Shown here: piece by piece, positions 46,187 to 62,123 of the stretch | Layout of the letters: the number at the start of each line of letters is the position of its first letter | Position numbering within the stretch: position 1 is the first letter of the stretch | From: Piper betle | Taxonomy: Eukaryota; Streptophyta; Magnoliopsida; Piperales; Piperaceae | NCBI GenBank assembly: GCA_033002965.1 | Contig: JAURVB010013889.1 | Span: 1 to 64,000 of the forward strand | Direction: 5' to 3' | DNA: 64,000 bases | Position numbers and translations under genes: made by a program | The notes under the pieces: model-generated | Told to the model about the DNA's origin: nothing | The model's database searches: none | Seen by the model: only the letters and a program-made list of their open reading frames with translations

Positions 46187-47638
46187 AGACCAGTGACAAG
46201 AGATGTTTGAACACGTTGTACCTATGTTGGAGTTTCAGGGAAGAAATTTAATTTGCAGTCACCCTTCAAATTTGGTTCATCAGACATGTTTATGTTCACT
46301 GCACAATGTGTTTTGTATTCCAATAAATTGTCTCGTATATAAATATGTTAAAGTGGATGCAACCGTAGCAGGTACTTGGTAACTTTTTGGCCGCTCAAAA
46401 ACAGACTCTACAGGTAACCTCTCGAGTTGCAACCTGAAGCATGGTAAATCTTAACCCTATCGCTCCCAGGCACCAACAACAACACCCCAAAAAAATTTCA
46501 ATCTCCTCAAATTTTGAGTTTGCGGAATGAGTGCCATGATAGCCTAGATGCACAGTCTTACAACCAAAAGATCTTTTCAAAAAAACTCCGTTTCTACAAG
46601 TTCTTCAACCTCAACCCAACCCCATGATTAATTGATCTCCCACCAAGCTTGTCTACACCAAACATACCTTTAGGGTTTGGTTTGATAGATTATGAGAGAA
46701 AAAATAAGAAAAAGAATTAAGAATGAAAAAGAAAAGAAAAAAAAGAAATTGGCTTTCCTATCATATTCTCTCATGTGTTTGGTTATAAAGAAAAATTTTT
46801 AAAGCATCATTCTTGCTTTCTATCATTTCCCTATTTTTTTTTGGAGAAAATGGTTTGGGAAGAAGTTTTCCATCACCGTGGAAAAAAGCTTTCCTTTCTC
46901 ATATTTTCTTTCAAACCAAACAAGTAAAATGTGAGAAAAGTACGCTTTTCTCACATTTTCTACCTCTCTCACAATCCAAACAGACCCTTACGGAAAAACT
47001 ATCACCTAATCAACTAGGTAAAGCTTTAATATTTGAATCTTAATCAACAAAACTCAGACTAATTATTTGCTAATCATACCCCTGCCATACCCAAAATACA
47101 GATTATGCTCTGCACAAAGCTATCAGCCCAAAACACTAGACCGGTTATCAACAACAATTTGAATAACAAAGAAAATACATTTTACTATTTAGATTACGAT
47201 TAAATTACCACACGATCAACCAATAAAAGTTTCGGAATTCGAATCCTAATCATGAAAACTTCAGACTAATTACCCACCAATGCAAAATTCAGAATCACAT
47301 CCCTATCACCCACAATACAGATCCATGCTAGCAAATACACAAAACGGAGCTACTAATCCACATCCTCTAAAATTCAACAGTAAATTAGATATCAAAAGAG
47401 GGCATTTAATGATACCAACTAACAAAAACACACAGATCAGAAGTAGGAAATCATGATACCAAAAATGCTAATTATAACTTGAGATAATCCCGAATTTAAT
47501 CCAACATTGAGTATACCAAATATCCAGATAACATCAAACTAGATAGCAACCAAAAACAGGAAAAAAAGGAAGAAAACTAGATCATCATACTCACCAACAA
47601 CAAAACCAAAAACAAAATCATAGCGCGCATCCATTCCG
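46187..47638. other. intergenic DNA, CYSTM to eL27
   Basis: Includes a tract at about 46670-46990 rich in aagaaaa/ttttctt words forming loose inverted repeats (a possible MITE relic). The rest is AT-rich, with no coding segment. Confidence 0.4.
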
Positions 47639-48046
47639 TCAAAACCTGAGCTTGGTGAAGAACCACCGGTTCTTGCCGGTCTTGAACCGCTCCTCGAATC
47701 TAGCCTTGATCTCCTTGGCCGCGACCACCTTCTTGTCCTTGGACTGCAGCGAGTCGGCAGAAACAACGTCCTTGAGATCGACGTCGAGGGTGTACCGGGT
47801 GGGCATGATGTGGTTGTAGTTGACGAGCTTGATGAAGGCCTTCACCCGCGACTTCTTCGCCGCCTTCTTCGCCGAGTCCTTGCGGATGACCTTCTTCGGG
47901 TACTTGGCCACGCCGGCAACGAGGCAGTGCCCGTAGGGGCGGTCGCGGGTGCCGTCGTCAAACGACCGGACGATCACCGCCTTCCGCCCGGCGTACCGGC
48001 CCTGCAGCACGATCACCGCCTTGTTCGGCTTCAAGAACTTCACCAT
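47639..48046 (-). CDS. RPL27: 60S ribosomal protein eL27
   Basis: An intronless 135-residue frame matches cytosolic eL27 from end to end: [20 protein letters not shown], the KOW-type region [20 protein letters not shown], then basic segments [20 protein letters not shown] and the family C terminus [13 protein letters not shown]. Length and termini are canonical and the start is unambiguous. Codon use is strongly GC-rich. Its upstream region has telo-boxes and site II motifs as expected for ribosomal-protein genes. Confidence 0.98.
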   Translation of the reverse strand: MVKFLKPNKAVIVLQGRYAGRKAVIVRSFDDGTRDRPYGHCLVAGVAKYPKKVIRKDSAKKAAKKSRVKAFIKLVNYNHIMPTRYTLDVDLKDVVSADSLQSKDKKVVAAKEIKARFEERFKTGKNRWFFTKLRF

Positions 48047-48082
48047 CTTCTCCGGCGCCGACGACCTCCTCTCCTCCTCCGA

Positions 48083-48213
48083 AGGGTTAGGGTTAGGGCC
48101 TCGTGGTGGGGGAGTATATACGCGCGCGGCGCTGCCATTTCTAGGGTTTAGGGCAGTGGGCTGATGGGCTGAGCTGTGGGCTTAAGTGCATACGGTGGGC
48201 TGATCTGTGGGCT
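48083..48213 (-). promoter_or_regulatory. eL27 promoter: telo-boxes, TATA and duplicated site II motifs
   Basis: On the minus strand, going upstream from the ATG at 48046: a telo-box CCCTAACCCTAACCC (48083-48098), a TATATA (48114-48120), a second telo-box AAACCCTAG (about 48141-48150), then five site II motifs written TGGGCT on the plus strand (48157, 48165, 48177, 48196, 48208). Part of the array is a direct duplication (ctgtgggcttaagtgcata at 48175-48193 and 48206-48224). Telo-box plus site II is the known signature of plant ribosomal-protein and growth-linked promoters bound by TCP factors. Confidence 0.85.
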
Positions 48214-48224
48214 TAAGTGCATAT

Positions 48225-48806
48225 AATTGGCTGTAGATGGGGGAAAGCTTTAGTCCTTAGAATTAAAAAATAGCATAAAAATAGTTAAAACATTTTGATA
48301 ATGAGTAAAATAGTCTTTTTTATTTTAGAATATAATTGAGTAGCATAGTTTGTCACTTAATCTAACCAATTTCACATTGAAATAATAGAGGTGGCTTTAT
48401 GGTAACCCTTTTTTTAAACCATACCCTTTAATGATATACACAAGTCTCACCTAAACAAATACTCATTTAGAATTAAACTGTACATCAACATAAGTAGAAA
48501 TTGACATTGTGACACAGCGGAATCTCCTTGTATTTGGTGGGAAAGCGAATAGACGATAAGACGTTGAAAACTCAGGACATAGATAGCTTGAGTAAAAATG
48601 TTTAACATTGGATCCTGCGAGGCAGTTCACTTTCCCTTGTTTTTTTGTACAAATCACTTGAACGCACCCTGACATGTAATGGGCACTCTTTAATTGGGAT
48701 ACAGTTTATGCATATTTACATGGTATATGGATTCATCATCATTGACGAGTCCAATTTTTACAGATACAGTACAGTTTTACATTCTGTTGACAGATGTCAG
48801 CGTATA
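48225..48806. other. spacer between eL27 promoter and LCAT4-like 3' end
   Basis: AT-rich; nothing recognisable. Confidence 0.4.
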
Positions 48807-51800
48807 TTAACCACCGATAGCCACACTAACTCCAAAAACTTCCACATGTTGTTTTCCTCTGAATTGGGGATGAACAATCAAAGCTGCCTTGCCTTCTTCC
48901 CGCAGCTCATCTTTCCCAACATTAGACCAAGAAATTGTGCCAGCCATCGGAGTCAGATCAGAAGATTTAGGCTGGTCATCATTTTCCTTCGGCACAATTT
49001 CCCAGTCTTCTGAAACTGTGGTTATCTGCAAATCATGTTCTCTGAACTTGTCATAGTCAAATGCAGTGGGTAGAATTACATAATCGTTCACAGGGTTGTA
49101 GAAAGGATCGTTGTCTGCATTTAGCCAATGCTTGAGAATCCTGAAGACATGCCGCTCGCACAGGATGCCTCGGTGATCCCCAGGAACTCCAACCCTTGCT
49201 ACAGCATTGAGACCATCCGCCTGAAAATTTTAGACAAAAATAATTTTTTAATTCCAGCAAAATGAATCATGATAAGAAAAAATAAGTATACGTCTGTGAA
49301 GACTAGAGAGACAAATAACCTTAGCTGATTCAATTGGAACAGTTCCATCACCATCAACACAAATGTATTTTGCCTGCAAAATGTATTTGCATGCTTAGTC
49401 GTTTACAAAGGAAACTCCATAATAACGAAGGACCAAACACTTTGCATAGAGAATCTATTAGATAGTATATCAACAATAAGATTCTTCTCGGGGTTAAGAA
49501 AATTACAGGATTGTCACGTCCCTTTCTCATTTTATATATGACTACAACTAAAAATCTGACACAAACCTTGAAAAGCAGGATTTGTTGAAGATCAGTAATA
49601 GGTGTTTGTTCACTGCCATAGCTGGAGAAAAAAATAAAGACATTAAAGGGAAATTGCTTAACGCACTATTCATGTCAATTTTGGACCAACATGAATAAAA
49701 TTTTTAGCATGAAGCAAGCAATAAAGTTCAGGGAGTAATTCAGAAAGGAGATCACCGACTGTACCAGACACTATGGGGCGTATCATTGTCGATACCATAT
49801 ATATTGTAAAATTTAACTGTAGGGGAACTTTGGCAGTTTTCAGTAAATTTTGAGTTTCTGTAGCCCACTTCAAGATATCTAGATTGAATGGCAGTGGCAT
49901 CTCAACACCATCATATACAACCTGGAAAATAAATAGTAGATATATTAACATATAAACTGAATTCAAAATGAAGATGAAAAGTGCGCGGAAAAAGAAAATA
50001 GTTTAGAACTTCAAAAAATCTATTGCCTTATTATTTGCTAAAGCTTCTTCCATTATAGCAATTGTGTCCACAGGTCGATAAGATTCCAAGATTGCAGATA
50101 CATATCCTGAACAATCACTCTTTTCTCTCCACATCTGCAAAAGAGGGCTGATCTTCCAGTCATAGTGAGGACAGCCCATCAGTTCATAAATTGATGGACA
50201 CTCAATTAACTGCAGTGAAAATTTGCATCAACACAACTTGAGGTTAAGAGCACGCTTAAGATGCTAATAATTTTTTTGATAAATATAAATATGTATAAGT
50301 ACAAAACAGTCATTTGATGACAGAAACAATTCATGAAATACGAACAGACCCCCCACCCCCACCCCGCACAAACACCACGACCACCACCAAAAAAAATTAC
50401 AGAAACAGACATGCATAATACAGTAATGTTTGCTTGCTCGTAAAATTTAGAAAGGTAAATTCGCACCAATATATTTTGAGAACCGAATTCATTGGGCAGA
50501 AATTCTAAGGTGAAAACAATTGACTAGAATTTAGTTGTTCAGTAGTTATTTATACTTTTTAGAGAGAGAGAGAAGTTTCTGATACAACTATGAATCACAC
50601 AAAATAATTAACAAGCAATACCAGCTGATGCATGCTCCATTTGGAAATGAAGAAATTCTGCTCCCACCCATCAACAAAAGACATACCATTCAAGAGACTG
50701 GTGCTGATATATCCAGGGGCTCCTATAAGCACAAAATCATAAGTTATAAAGTTACATGGAAGATATTGTGTAGACTATAGAATGGCTTATTAGAATGAAA
50801 TCAACCGAAAAAACTGAACAATCTATAATATTCTAGTTCTTATTAAGACTTTGATTCATAACATCGTTCTCGTCATAGTTGTACACTCGGTTCATGAAGT
50901 AACGGTTTATAACCAAGGCAAGAAACGTGAATAACTGCACGAATAATTTCAACATTCGATAATGGTGGTATATAATAAAGTAATCCTCCAGCTCATGACC
51001 AAGATAGGTCAGGTTGTACGTGTGAAACCTAAGCATAGTTAATAGCAACAAAGCTAGATATATAACCTATCATATTTAGTAGAGTAATACATAAAAGTGA
51101 AGATAGCATGTAACCACAAGACAATCAATTCTGAAAGTGATTAAAAAGTTTCTATCAACTATCATTGTCTACTCTTCAAATCAAAATAGTAACTATCATT
51201 GTGTGCTCAAATATTTTGGTAACAACCAGCTTGCATAAAATGAGATAAAAACTGATAATGATAGTGACAATCAGTATAAAAGGGTGAGAATATCAGCTTG
51301 CCTCGAAATGGTGCAGCAATGGCAATCCAGCTTTTCACATACTTCTCAAAAATCTGATAAGAAGAAACAGGTAATAATTATTTATTTTTAGCCTGCAGGA
51401 AAAAAACTACCAAATGAACATAATTGTAATGTACTGACATTCAAAGTGACATTTAAAAGCAGTACTTTATCAACAACAACTGAAGGGCATTTTACAACAT
51501 AATGCATATTATCCTTTGCAAGATATGCCCCTGTATTTCATTAGCAGAAGTAGCCTATCTCACTGTGTAAAGTTATGCATTTTGACCTTCGTCTAAAAGC
51601 TCTGGTGCAAATCAACAAAAACATGCTCCATAAATGAAAAGAAAAAGTCCACTTACATCACTATGAAGGGACATAAAGCATTTCACGAGCAGACCCCCCA
51701 TTGAATGAGTGATAACATTTATTTTCTTTCCACCAGAAGAAGCATAAGCTGACTCTAATTTAGCAGAAAACTTATCCATTGTTTCTTGAAGTCTACAAGC

Positions 51801-53837
51801 ATGAAAAGGACACTATTTAATTATTTAAACAAAAGGACTTTACTAATAGAAAACTCTCATGTATTTCCAATCCCAAAACCAGATAAAGGGGTTGGCGTCA
51901 GTGGGCCATCAGAACTTTGTCAGTGTTATGACATGGATCCTAGATTAGTATCTTCCCAACCGCTTTTTCGGAAACAGTGGAGGAAAAAAATAAGAAGAAA
52001 AATATCATGATAGAAACAACTAAAAGAAAGTTCTTCTCAAAATTCTTTTCGTGATAGGTACTGGGTAAAGTACAGAGGTTCAGCTACGATTTCAGGCACT
52101 TCTATGTTGAGTTTCAGACTTTCAGTGCAAAAGTTTATGGATATCTAGTGGACAACTAAGGCTTGCAATCATCCTCTTGCATTAACTTAACAGATTCATT
52201 TCATGTGAACAGGAGAATAAATAAAGCAAATTTTTTTGAGACAGGAAGCATCAAAAAAGTAATATTTTACAACTAGAAATTCCGAGTTGAAATACCTATT
52301 ACTCTGACGAAAATCATAGCCAAATCCAAACAATGTCTTTCCTTCCTCAAAACCCCATTTGATCATCTGTTCAATCATGTCATGGAAGTAGTAAACACAT
52401 TCACGTCCAATTATCTGCAAAAGACATTAAGATTACATCAAATATCTCACAGGACATTTCTTTGCAAGTTACTCATGTTCGTGCTGGAAGATTTTCAATA
52501 ACTAAATAAACTGAGTTCTGAAAAGTGGAATATACATTGTAAGCACTGCTATATATGCAGAAATTCAGAGCTAAAGGTAAATATGGCTGGTGCCATATAA
52601 CAATGTGTGATCTAAACAACAAAGGAGAGTAACTCATAGTCTCCACATACTCAATTAAGTAAAATTAACAATATCAAGAGGCCTTATAAGAGTAAAATGA
52701 AATGAAATTATATAACAAAACGACAAGAAATGTACCATATCTGGGTCAAGACAATCAATTGCTGACAATCCGAATCTGTCCTCCGGTACTTCAATTCTTG
52801 TTTCAGGGTCTAGAGATAATGTTTTACCTGTTACAAACGATGCATGCATTTTTTATTCAGTCCTAGTAAGCTTGAGAGATCCTTAACATGATATTAAAAG
52901 AGTCCAATGGTGAGAGGCAATGCTCGCCACACTAATTCTTCAAAAAACAAGAGACTCCCAAAGCTCTTCCATCCTTTGACACAGAAGTTAAGCAATAGAA
53001 CATAAGTTCAAAGAGCCGAAGCTAAGAAGCTACAGGCTCTGGTTATACTGTTGCGGCCACATAAAATGGTAGTAGAAAACTTCAGAAATGGACGAAGCTC
53101 TACAAATTGATTCGAGTGACTTGATAAGCTTATGCAATCTAATGTCTTTGCTCTAAAAATGTCTTTAAAGTAATAAAGACGTACTCCTGTAGCCATTTTT
53201 TGCTTCAATAGGCAATTTATAACAGCAAGCAAGGAAAGCCACGGAAGTATATAAGTTTAACAGGGTTATATAATTGAAGCTGTTCATTATATTATAATTT
53301 TTGACGAAAATTTGGAACGGGAATTTACATAATGAGCTAGCATACACCAAAACAATAGTCTAAGATTACATCACCGAGCAATACAAAGTTAAAACAAATA
53401 TAATCACGTTTGCTCCTAGTACATACGAAAATATCAAAGAAGCAGGAAAAAATAGCCCCAAATTATACGTGGAATCCCACTCTACTTACAGGAAAATTCA
53501 ACAACTTAATCATTATGACAAAACTGAAGCAAGTGAAAAACAAATTGCATGAAATTCCAATTCCATTAATGAAGTGGTGAAAGTTCAACCAAGTTTCACC
53601 TGTAGAAGGATCGAACCGAGACCAAAGCTTCGTGCAGAACTCAAAATCGGCATGGAGCAGACGAACCCAGACACGATCTTCCTGCCCATCCTCCGTCACG
53701 GCGTTTAAAATCGAGCCGGCGATTCCAGGAACCAAGAGGACAGGGTCCAAATCAGGGTTCACATACGGCTGCTGCTTCTTCACCAGCCTCAACCACAGCT
53801 CAATCGACCGAATCACCTCTTCCAACAACCCACTCAT
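48807..53837 (-). CDS. LCAT4: LCAT-like phospholipase/acyltransferase (LCAT4 type), one frameshift
   Basis: Eleven exons: 53837-53600, 52827-52736, 52414-52296, 51792-51657, 51353-51302, 50722-50622, 50209-50027, 49921-49765, 49621-49567, 49373-49320, 49220-48807. The protein starts MSGLLEEVIRSIELWLRLVK and continues DPVLLVPGIAGSILNAV, TLFGFGYDFRQSNRLQET, nucleophile motif THSMGGLLVKCF, APFRGAPGY, AKYICVDGDGTVP (catalytic Asp) and VPGDHRGIL (catalytic His). It closely follows Arabidopsis LCAT4, a cytosolic phospholipase A-type member of the LCAT family. Oddities: exon 49921-49765 is one base short; after TAKVPLQ a G appears lost (about 49815) before the expected KFYNIYG. Two introns use GC donors. 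All else is intact, so I list it as a gene; the frameshift may be an assembly error. A 5'-leader intron with donor near 54159 is likely. Confidence 0.88.
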
Positions 53838-54309
53838 CCTTCAATTCAACCCCGAGTTCCCTACTAATCACCAAATTCAACCACGAACTCAAACTCAACA
53901 CAACCATTACCTCAGACTCCATAATCAGAATTCAAACAGAAACCCCTAACCATAAAAGAACCATCTAAATTCAACAATCAAACAATTCAACCTACGCGAA
54001 CAACCTCCAACCTAATTGATCGCCTTGGGAAGACAAAACAACCATGAATCAAACAAGATGCAGACATAAACTCAAATTTGCAGCCGAGCAACGTACTTTG
54101 CGGAAACCCCAACCAATGGAGGCCAAAAAAATTAGAGAAAAAAGGGAGAAAATTTACCTGTGACAATCGACAACGAAGAAGGCGATAATCAATGAAAAAA
54201 ATTGAATAAAATCCAATGGATCTGCCGATGATGGGAACGAATTTGACAGGAGATCGACGAAAGGGGAGAGATCCGATCGGAATCGAAAAACGAAGCCGCG
54301 ATCGAAGCT

Positions 54310-56235
54310 TCCCGCACGTGCGGGCTAATAATAAGTTAATTTAATACTTCGAGTATAATTAGGGCGTAAACAAGTTATATTTAATTGTAAATATTTTTTA
54401 TTTGGTTTAAATCCATGCTTGTTAATTTTGTATTCAAAATAATATTTTGTTCGAAATAGATAACTCGTTGAATAATGAACAAAACTTAAACTAAATAGTG
54501 TTCAACTAAGTTTGGCTCAAAATTCGAGCTTGATGTGTTCGATTTGGTTCGTCAATATTATCGAAGTCATATTGAACTTATATAACGTTGGAGAAAAAAT
54601 TTTAATCCTGTATAAGTCAACCATAAGCCAAGTATAAACATTCGTTCTACTCAAAAATATAACGAGCCAAGCCCAAACACTATAGATTTTAAACGAGCTC
54701 AACTCGACGTATAATATATTAAAGCTCGTCAAATTTTCAAATAAGCTCAAATATACTTGTTAAAATTCACGTAGAATTCAAAAATAATTCTGTTTGGCTC
54801 AAGTCAGCTCGTTTACACCCCTAAGTATAATCGACGTGGGATAGATAATCTTTTTATTTAATAATAATAATAATAATAATAATTAAGCTTAACCTCGCAC
54901 GGCAAAATATGGAACCACAATTCATACTTCGTACAGTTCTGTGGGATCTTCTACATCCCAGTTTTTTTATTCTAATTTCTACCCAAAATCAATTACGGAA
55001 AATATTAGCATCAAGCTTAAGACTGTTCCTAGCCAACACAATTTAATATAAATTATTTGAATACAAATATCAATTTGAATTTTAAAAAGATAAAAACCGT
55101 ATAATTTAAAAATATAGGTTTAAATTTGCCTAAACTCTTATATACATTTGTGGAAATGATGATATTAACCTTATTAATTATCATATTTTTTAAATATGAG
55201 GTATCTAATTAATTGTTTCCAATTTAAATATTTTTTAAAAATATCATCCAAGAACGAATAGGCTTGATAGTTTTTCAAGTCATACAAAGATATTTACAAT
55301 TAATTAATAAATAATTATGATAATTCCACTCTCATAACAATAAAAATCGTCCGTATTTTCCTTGTGGGTGTATTTAAAGTTTAATTAAACTTAATTTGGC
55401 TTGATATTCAACTAATAAAACTCAATATTAAATAAACCAAACCTGGGGTTTTATCTACTCAACATGAATTTGATTTAAAGCTCGATACTTTAAATAAAGA
55501 ATAAAAATTTTGAACATATTTATATTAAGTTTTTTTATAAATTATAATAAAGTTAGTAAATATCATTATATAATTACAATTTAAATAAGTTCATGTATTA
55601 TCTTTTATCTTTTAAAGGTAAGATATTTTAATTTGACTATAAATTAAATTTTAGTATGAATTATAGAAAGAAATACATCAATGAATATAAATTAAGTTAG
55701 CTCAAACTTGAATCAACTTGAATTCTTATTAGCTTAACTTATGCTCGAAATCAAAAGAGTCGAGCTCAAGTTAAACAAAACTCAACTCGACTCACCCGAA
55801 AAGCACTTTACACCCATGCATATTATCTTTAAAATTATAATTGGGATTCACATTAATAACACGGTTAGTTCATTATTTGATTTAGTTTGATATAAAGTGT
55901 TCAAAGTGTTCAAGTAAGTAACCATGAAATAGTTATCCTTCTTAACAACCCGATTTTTTAAGACAAATGATAATAAACTACATAGATTTTAAGAAATCGC
56001 TGCTGCTCGACTTGAACCACAACATTCTGAATGGGAAGTTATATTTTCAATTTATGTTTACTTGTATAATAAAACTCCTTCATTTTAAGTTGTAATTTTC
56101 TAGTTAATTCTTGTGGCCTTCGTTTTTCTTTTATCATATTATTATGGATATGAATCATAATAGAGCTTCTATAAAGAAATATCGAAAAGTGGGTATTGTT
56201 CAGACTTAGAGGTGACAAGGGAGGAGGAAGAAGAA
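54310..56235. repeat. AT-rich region with two copies of the 'ctcgac' repeat family
   Basis: 54340-54830 and 55370-55810 are dense in words such as gagctcaactcgac, aaatttgagcttgatgtg and gtcgagctcaagtt, the same family style as at 30225-30529 and 33398-33605. A TAA-type microsatellite lies near 54861-54883. No gene was seen. Confidence 0.5.
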
Positions 56236-57199
56236 ATGCAGTTCCTACGCCTAATTTCTTCATGTAGAGTACTTCAGCCATTCTCAATGAAGGTTTGCTG
56301 CAAGCCACCAATTTCTCTGTCTTCTCTTCTACTCTTATTTGCTATATGAGAAATTCCTTGGACTTGAATTGATTTCTTTATGATAATAACAGGGGTGCTG
56401 GGGGAAGGAGGTTGTAGATTATCAACAAAGCAAGAAGAGGAGCTTGATAAATTACTGGACACCACCTCTAATGGCTACCATTTTCAGCTTATCTCCAATC
56501 TGTTTTACCCCAGGTTCTGCCATCTCTGCTCTATTTCTTTGTCATGATTCTCCTGCCTGTGAACTGAGATGTGAACTGTTGCATCCGGTCAGCTAATATT
56601 CAAGCTGATGTTTGTGTTTTGATGTTTGTTGGGAGCAGAAGAAGTTACTCAAGCTGTGAACGTTCAAAGAGGAGCAACTTAGCTCAACAAAGCTTGCATT
56701 GGTTGCCATGTTGGTGGAGGAAACATAATTCAACCTGTAACCACCTCCCTTTTGCCTCACAGATCTCAAATTTATATACCTTCTATACATAAGCTCATCT
56801 TGTTTAATCCACTGGTTTATTTTATATGTTCTATCAGGGATTCACATTGTTTGCCCAGGATCTTCAAAGGTACAATGAGAAACTCGTGAAACCATCCACC
56901 TCAAACTATCATATTTGATTAAATTCATACACGAAAACTATGAAGAGGAATGGAGCAGCAACAGAAGAGAGCATATATGAGATCACATACTATGGAAAGG
57001 GAGAATGCCAGTAAGTCCTGTTATTGCTTCCTTTAAGTACAATTCAAGCAGTTAAATATACTGCGAGTTTGGCACATGATGAAGCTTTCTACAGGGATTT
57101 GGTCCCCGGTTGCAGGATGATGAAATTAGGATACTAGCCGAATTTGCCAAGGCTCAAGCTGACAGTGGGTGGCTAAATGTTGAAGTAATCGTAGATTGA
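56236..57199 (+). pseudogene. cytochrome c6A pseudogene
   Basis: Cytochrome c6A is a thylakoid-lumen c-type haem protein distinguished by a 12-residue disulfide loop (LIP). Fragments in order: a targeting-region exon (about 56394-56513, WTPPLMATIFSLSPICFTP), then EEVTQAVNVQRGAT-stop-LNKACIGCHVGGGNIIQP (56637-56736, haem motif CIGCH intact), GFTLFAQDLQR (56838-56872), NGAATEESIYEITYYGKG (about 56951-57010) and GFGPRLQDDEIRILAEFAKA...VIVD-stop (57095-57199). Lesions: TAG at 56680-56682; one base missing in the GGAAAGGG run before the Met-ligand segment RMP (about 56994); and the LIP loop that should follow MPGFG is absent, with FG joined directly to PRLQ. The N-terminal exons (56236-56292 and 56394 on) do not join in frame as I read them. 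Intron positions are retained, so it decayed in place. Confidence 0.85.
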
Positions 57200-57917
57200 C
57201 TCAAGCAACTTGATGATAGGAGCTTTACAAGTTTCCCTCCAAGGAATTAGTGTACCTGTACAAGTTATTGCTTACAAATTTTACAATTTTCCCTCTACGC
57301 AATTCATGTCAGTTATCGGTAGTTTTTTGTTAACTCTGTTGATGACCATGAAAATGAGACGGTTTGCATTGCATGCAAGTTGCAATTCTCTCTGCTAAGC
57401 TGTCAGTGTTAATTGTCATAAGCACTGTGCTCAAACACGTAAGAAATACATCAGTTCTTGATACTTGACATTTAACGAAAAACCCACGATATTATTCGTG
57501 AATATTTCTTTCACTAACGGAGCATTATACGATCTTGTTAAGTGATTCAGTAAGGCAAGAAAGATTGCGCCAGTCTGCAACAATGAGCCATTTACATACG
57601 CTGACAAGTACAACATATTCGAGAAAATATGTAGTACCATTGCAAACAAGTTGCACCATATTCCATAGGCTTGCAGTGTCATTACATACATTGTGCAATT
57701 GATCATAGGACAAGATATTGTTTGATGGTGAATTTTTTTAAAAAAAAAACAAGAGCAACCGCAAAAACAGTATAATTTTGGTTAGACTATAACAAAACTT
57801 TTCTGGTCTTACACTTCTTCCAGGCAGGCCTTGATCTCGTCCACAGTTTCAATGAGCACTCCTAAATGCCCAACCTACAAATAAGAAACCATGTTCTGGG
57901 CTAATAGCTTTGATTCA
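57200..57917. other. spacer between convergent c6A remnant and CPN60A2
   Basis: Likely 3' untranslated DNA of both genes; no coding segment seen. Confidence 0.4.
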
Positions 57918-61701
<3,784 letters not shown>

Positions 61702-61979
61702 TCATAGCTCTACAACACAACAGCCAAAAAATTTTAGTCCACCTAAACAAAACTTCTTACTCCAAACTCTACAACAAAAAACAAAAAACAATGTCAACTC
61801 AAGTAGAGCAACCACTAACAGATGGAAACTTCAACGACGCCGAGAACTGCAACATCATTCTTCCCAACAAACACCACCAGAAGCTTATAAAGCAAACGCC
61901 TTTAGCCGCCTCGGTACAGTAGCTTCACGTTGGCGGTCTTCTCCACGACGCCCCCGGCAAGGTGGCGGCCGTGTCCATG

Positions 61980-62123
61980 GCCGCCGATAGTGAAGGTCGG
62001 GACTCGGTAGATGAACCGAAACCAATAGACGGGATGGGCATCAGTATTTGTACGGGCCGATACGTATCAACTATCAACCAACCGATACTATAACCGGACA
62101 GCATTCGGACGGCTCTCGCTTCC
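61980..62123. promoter_or_regulatory. probable shared divergent promoter, CPN60A2 / HEAGH gene
   Basis: Only about 145 bases separate the ATG at 62124 from the candidate upstream start of CPN60A2 at 61979, or about 440 bases if CPN60A2 starts at 61686. Both products appear plastid-directed, so a bidirectional promoter is plausible. No TATA box stands out. Confidence 0.4.

Noticed and set aside
54840..54890. Trinucleotide TAA/AAT run as a possible CRISPR-like or regulatory repeat
   Set aside because: A simple microsatellite with no spacers; CRISPR arrays are not expected in a plant genome.
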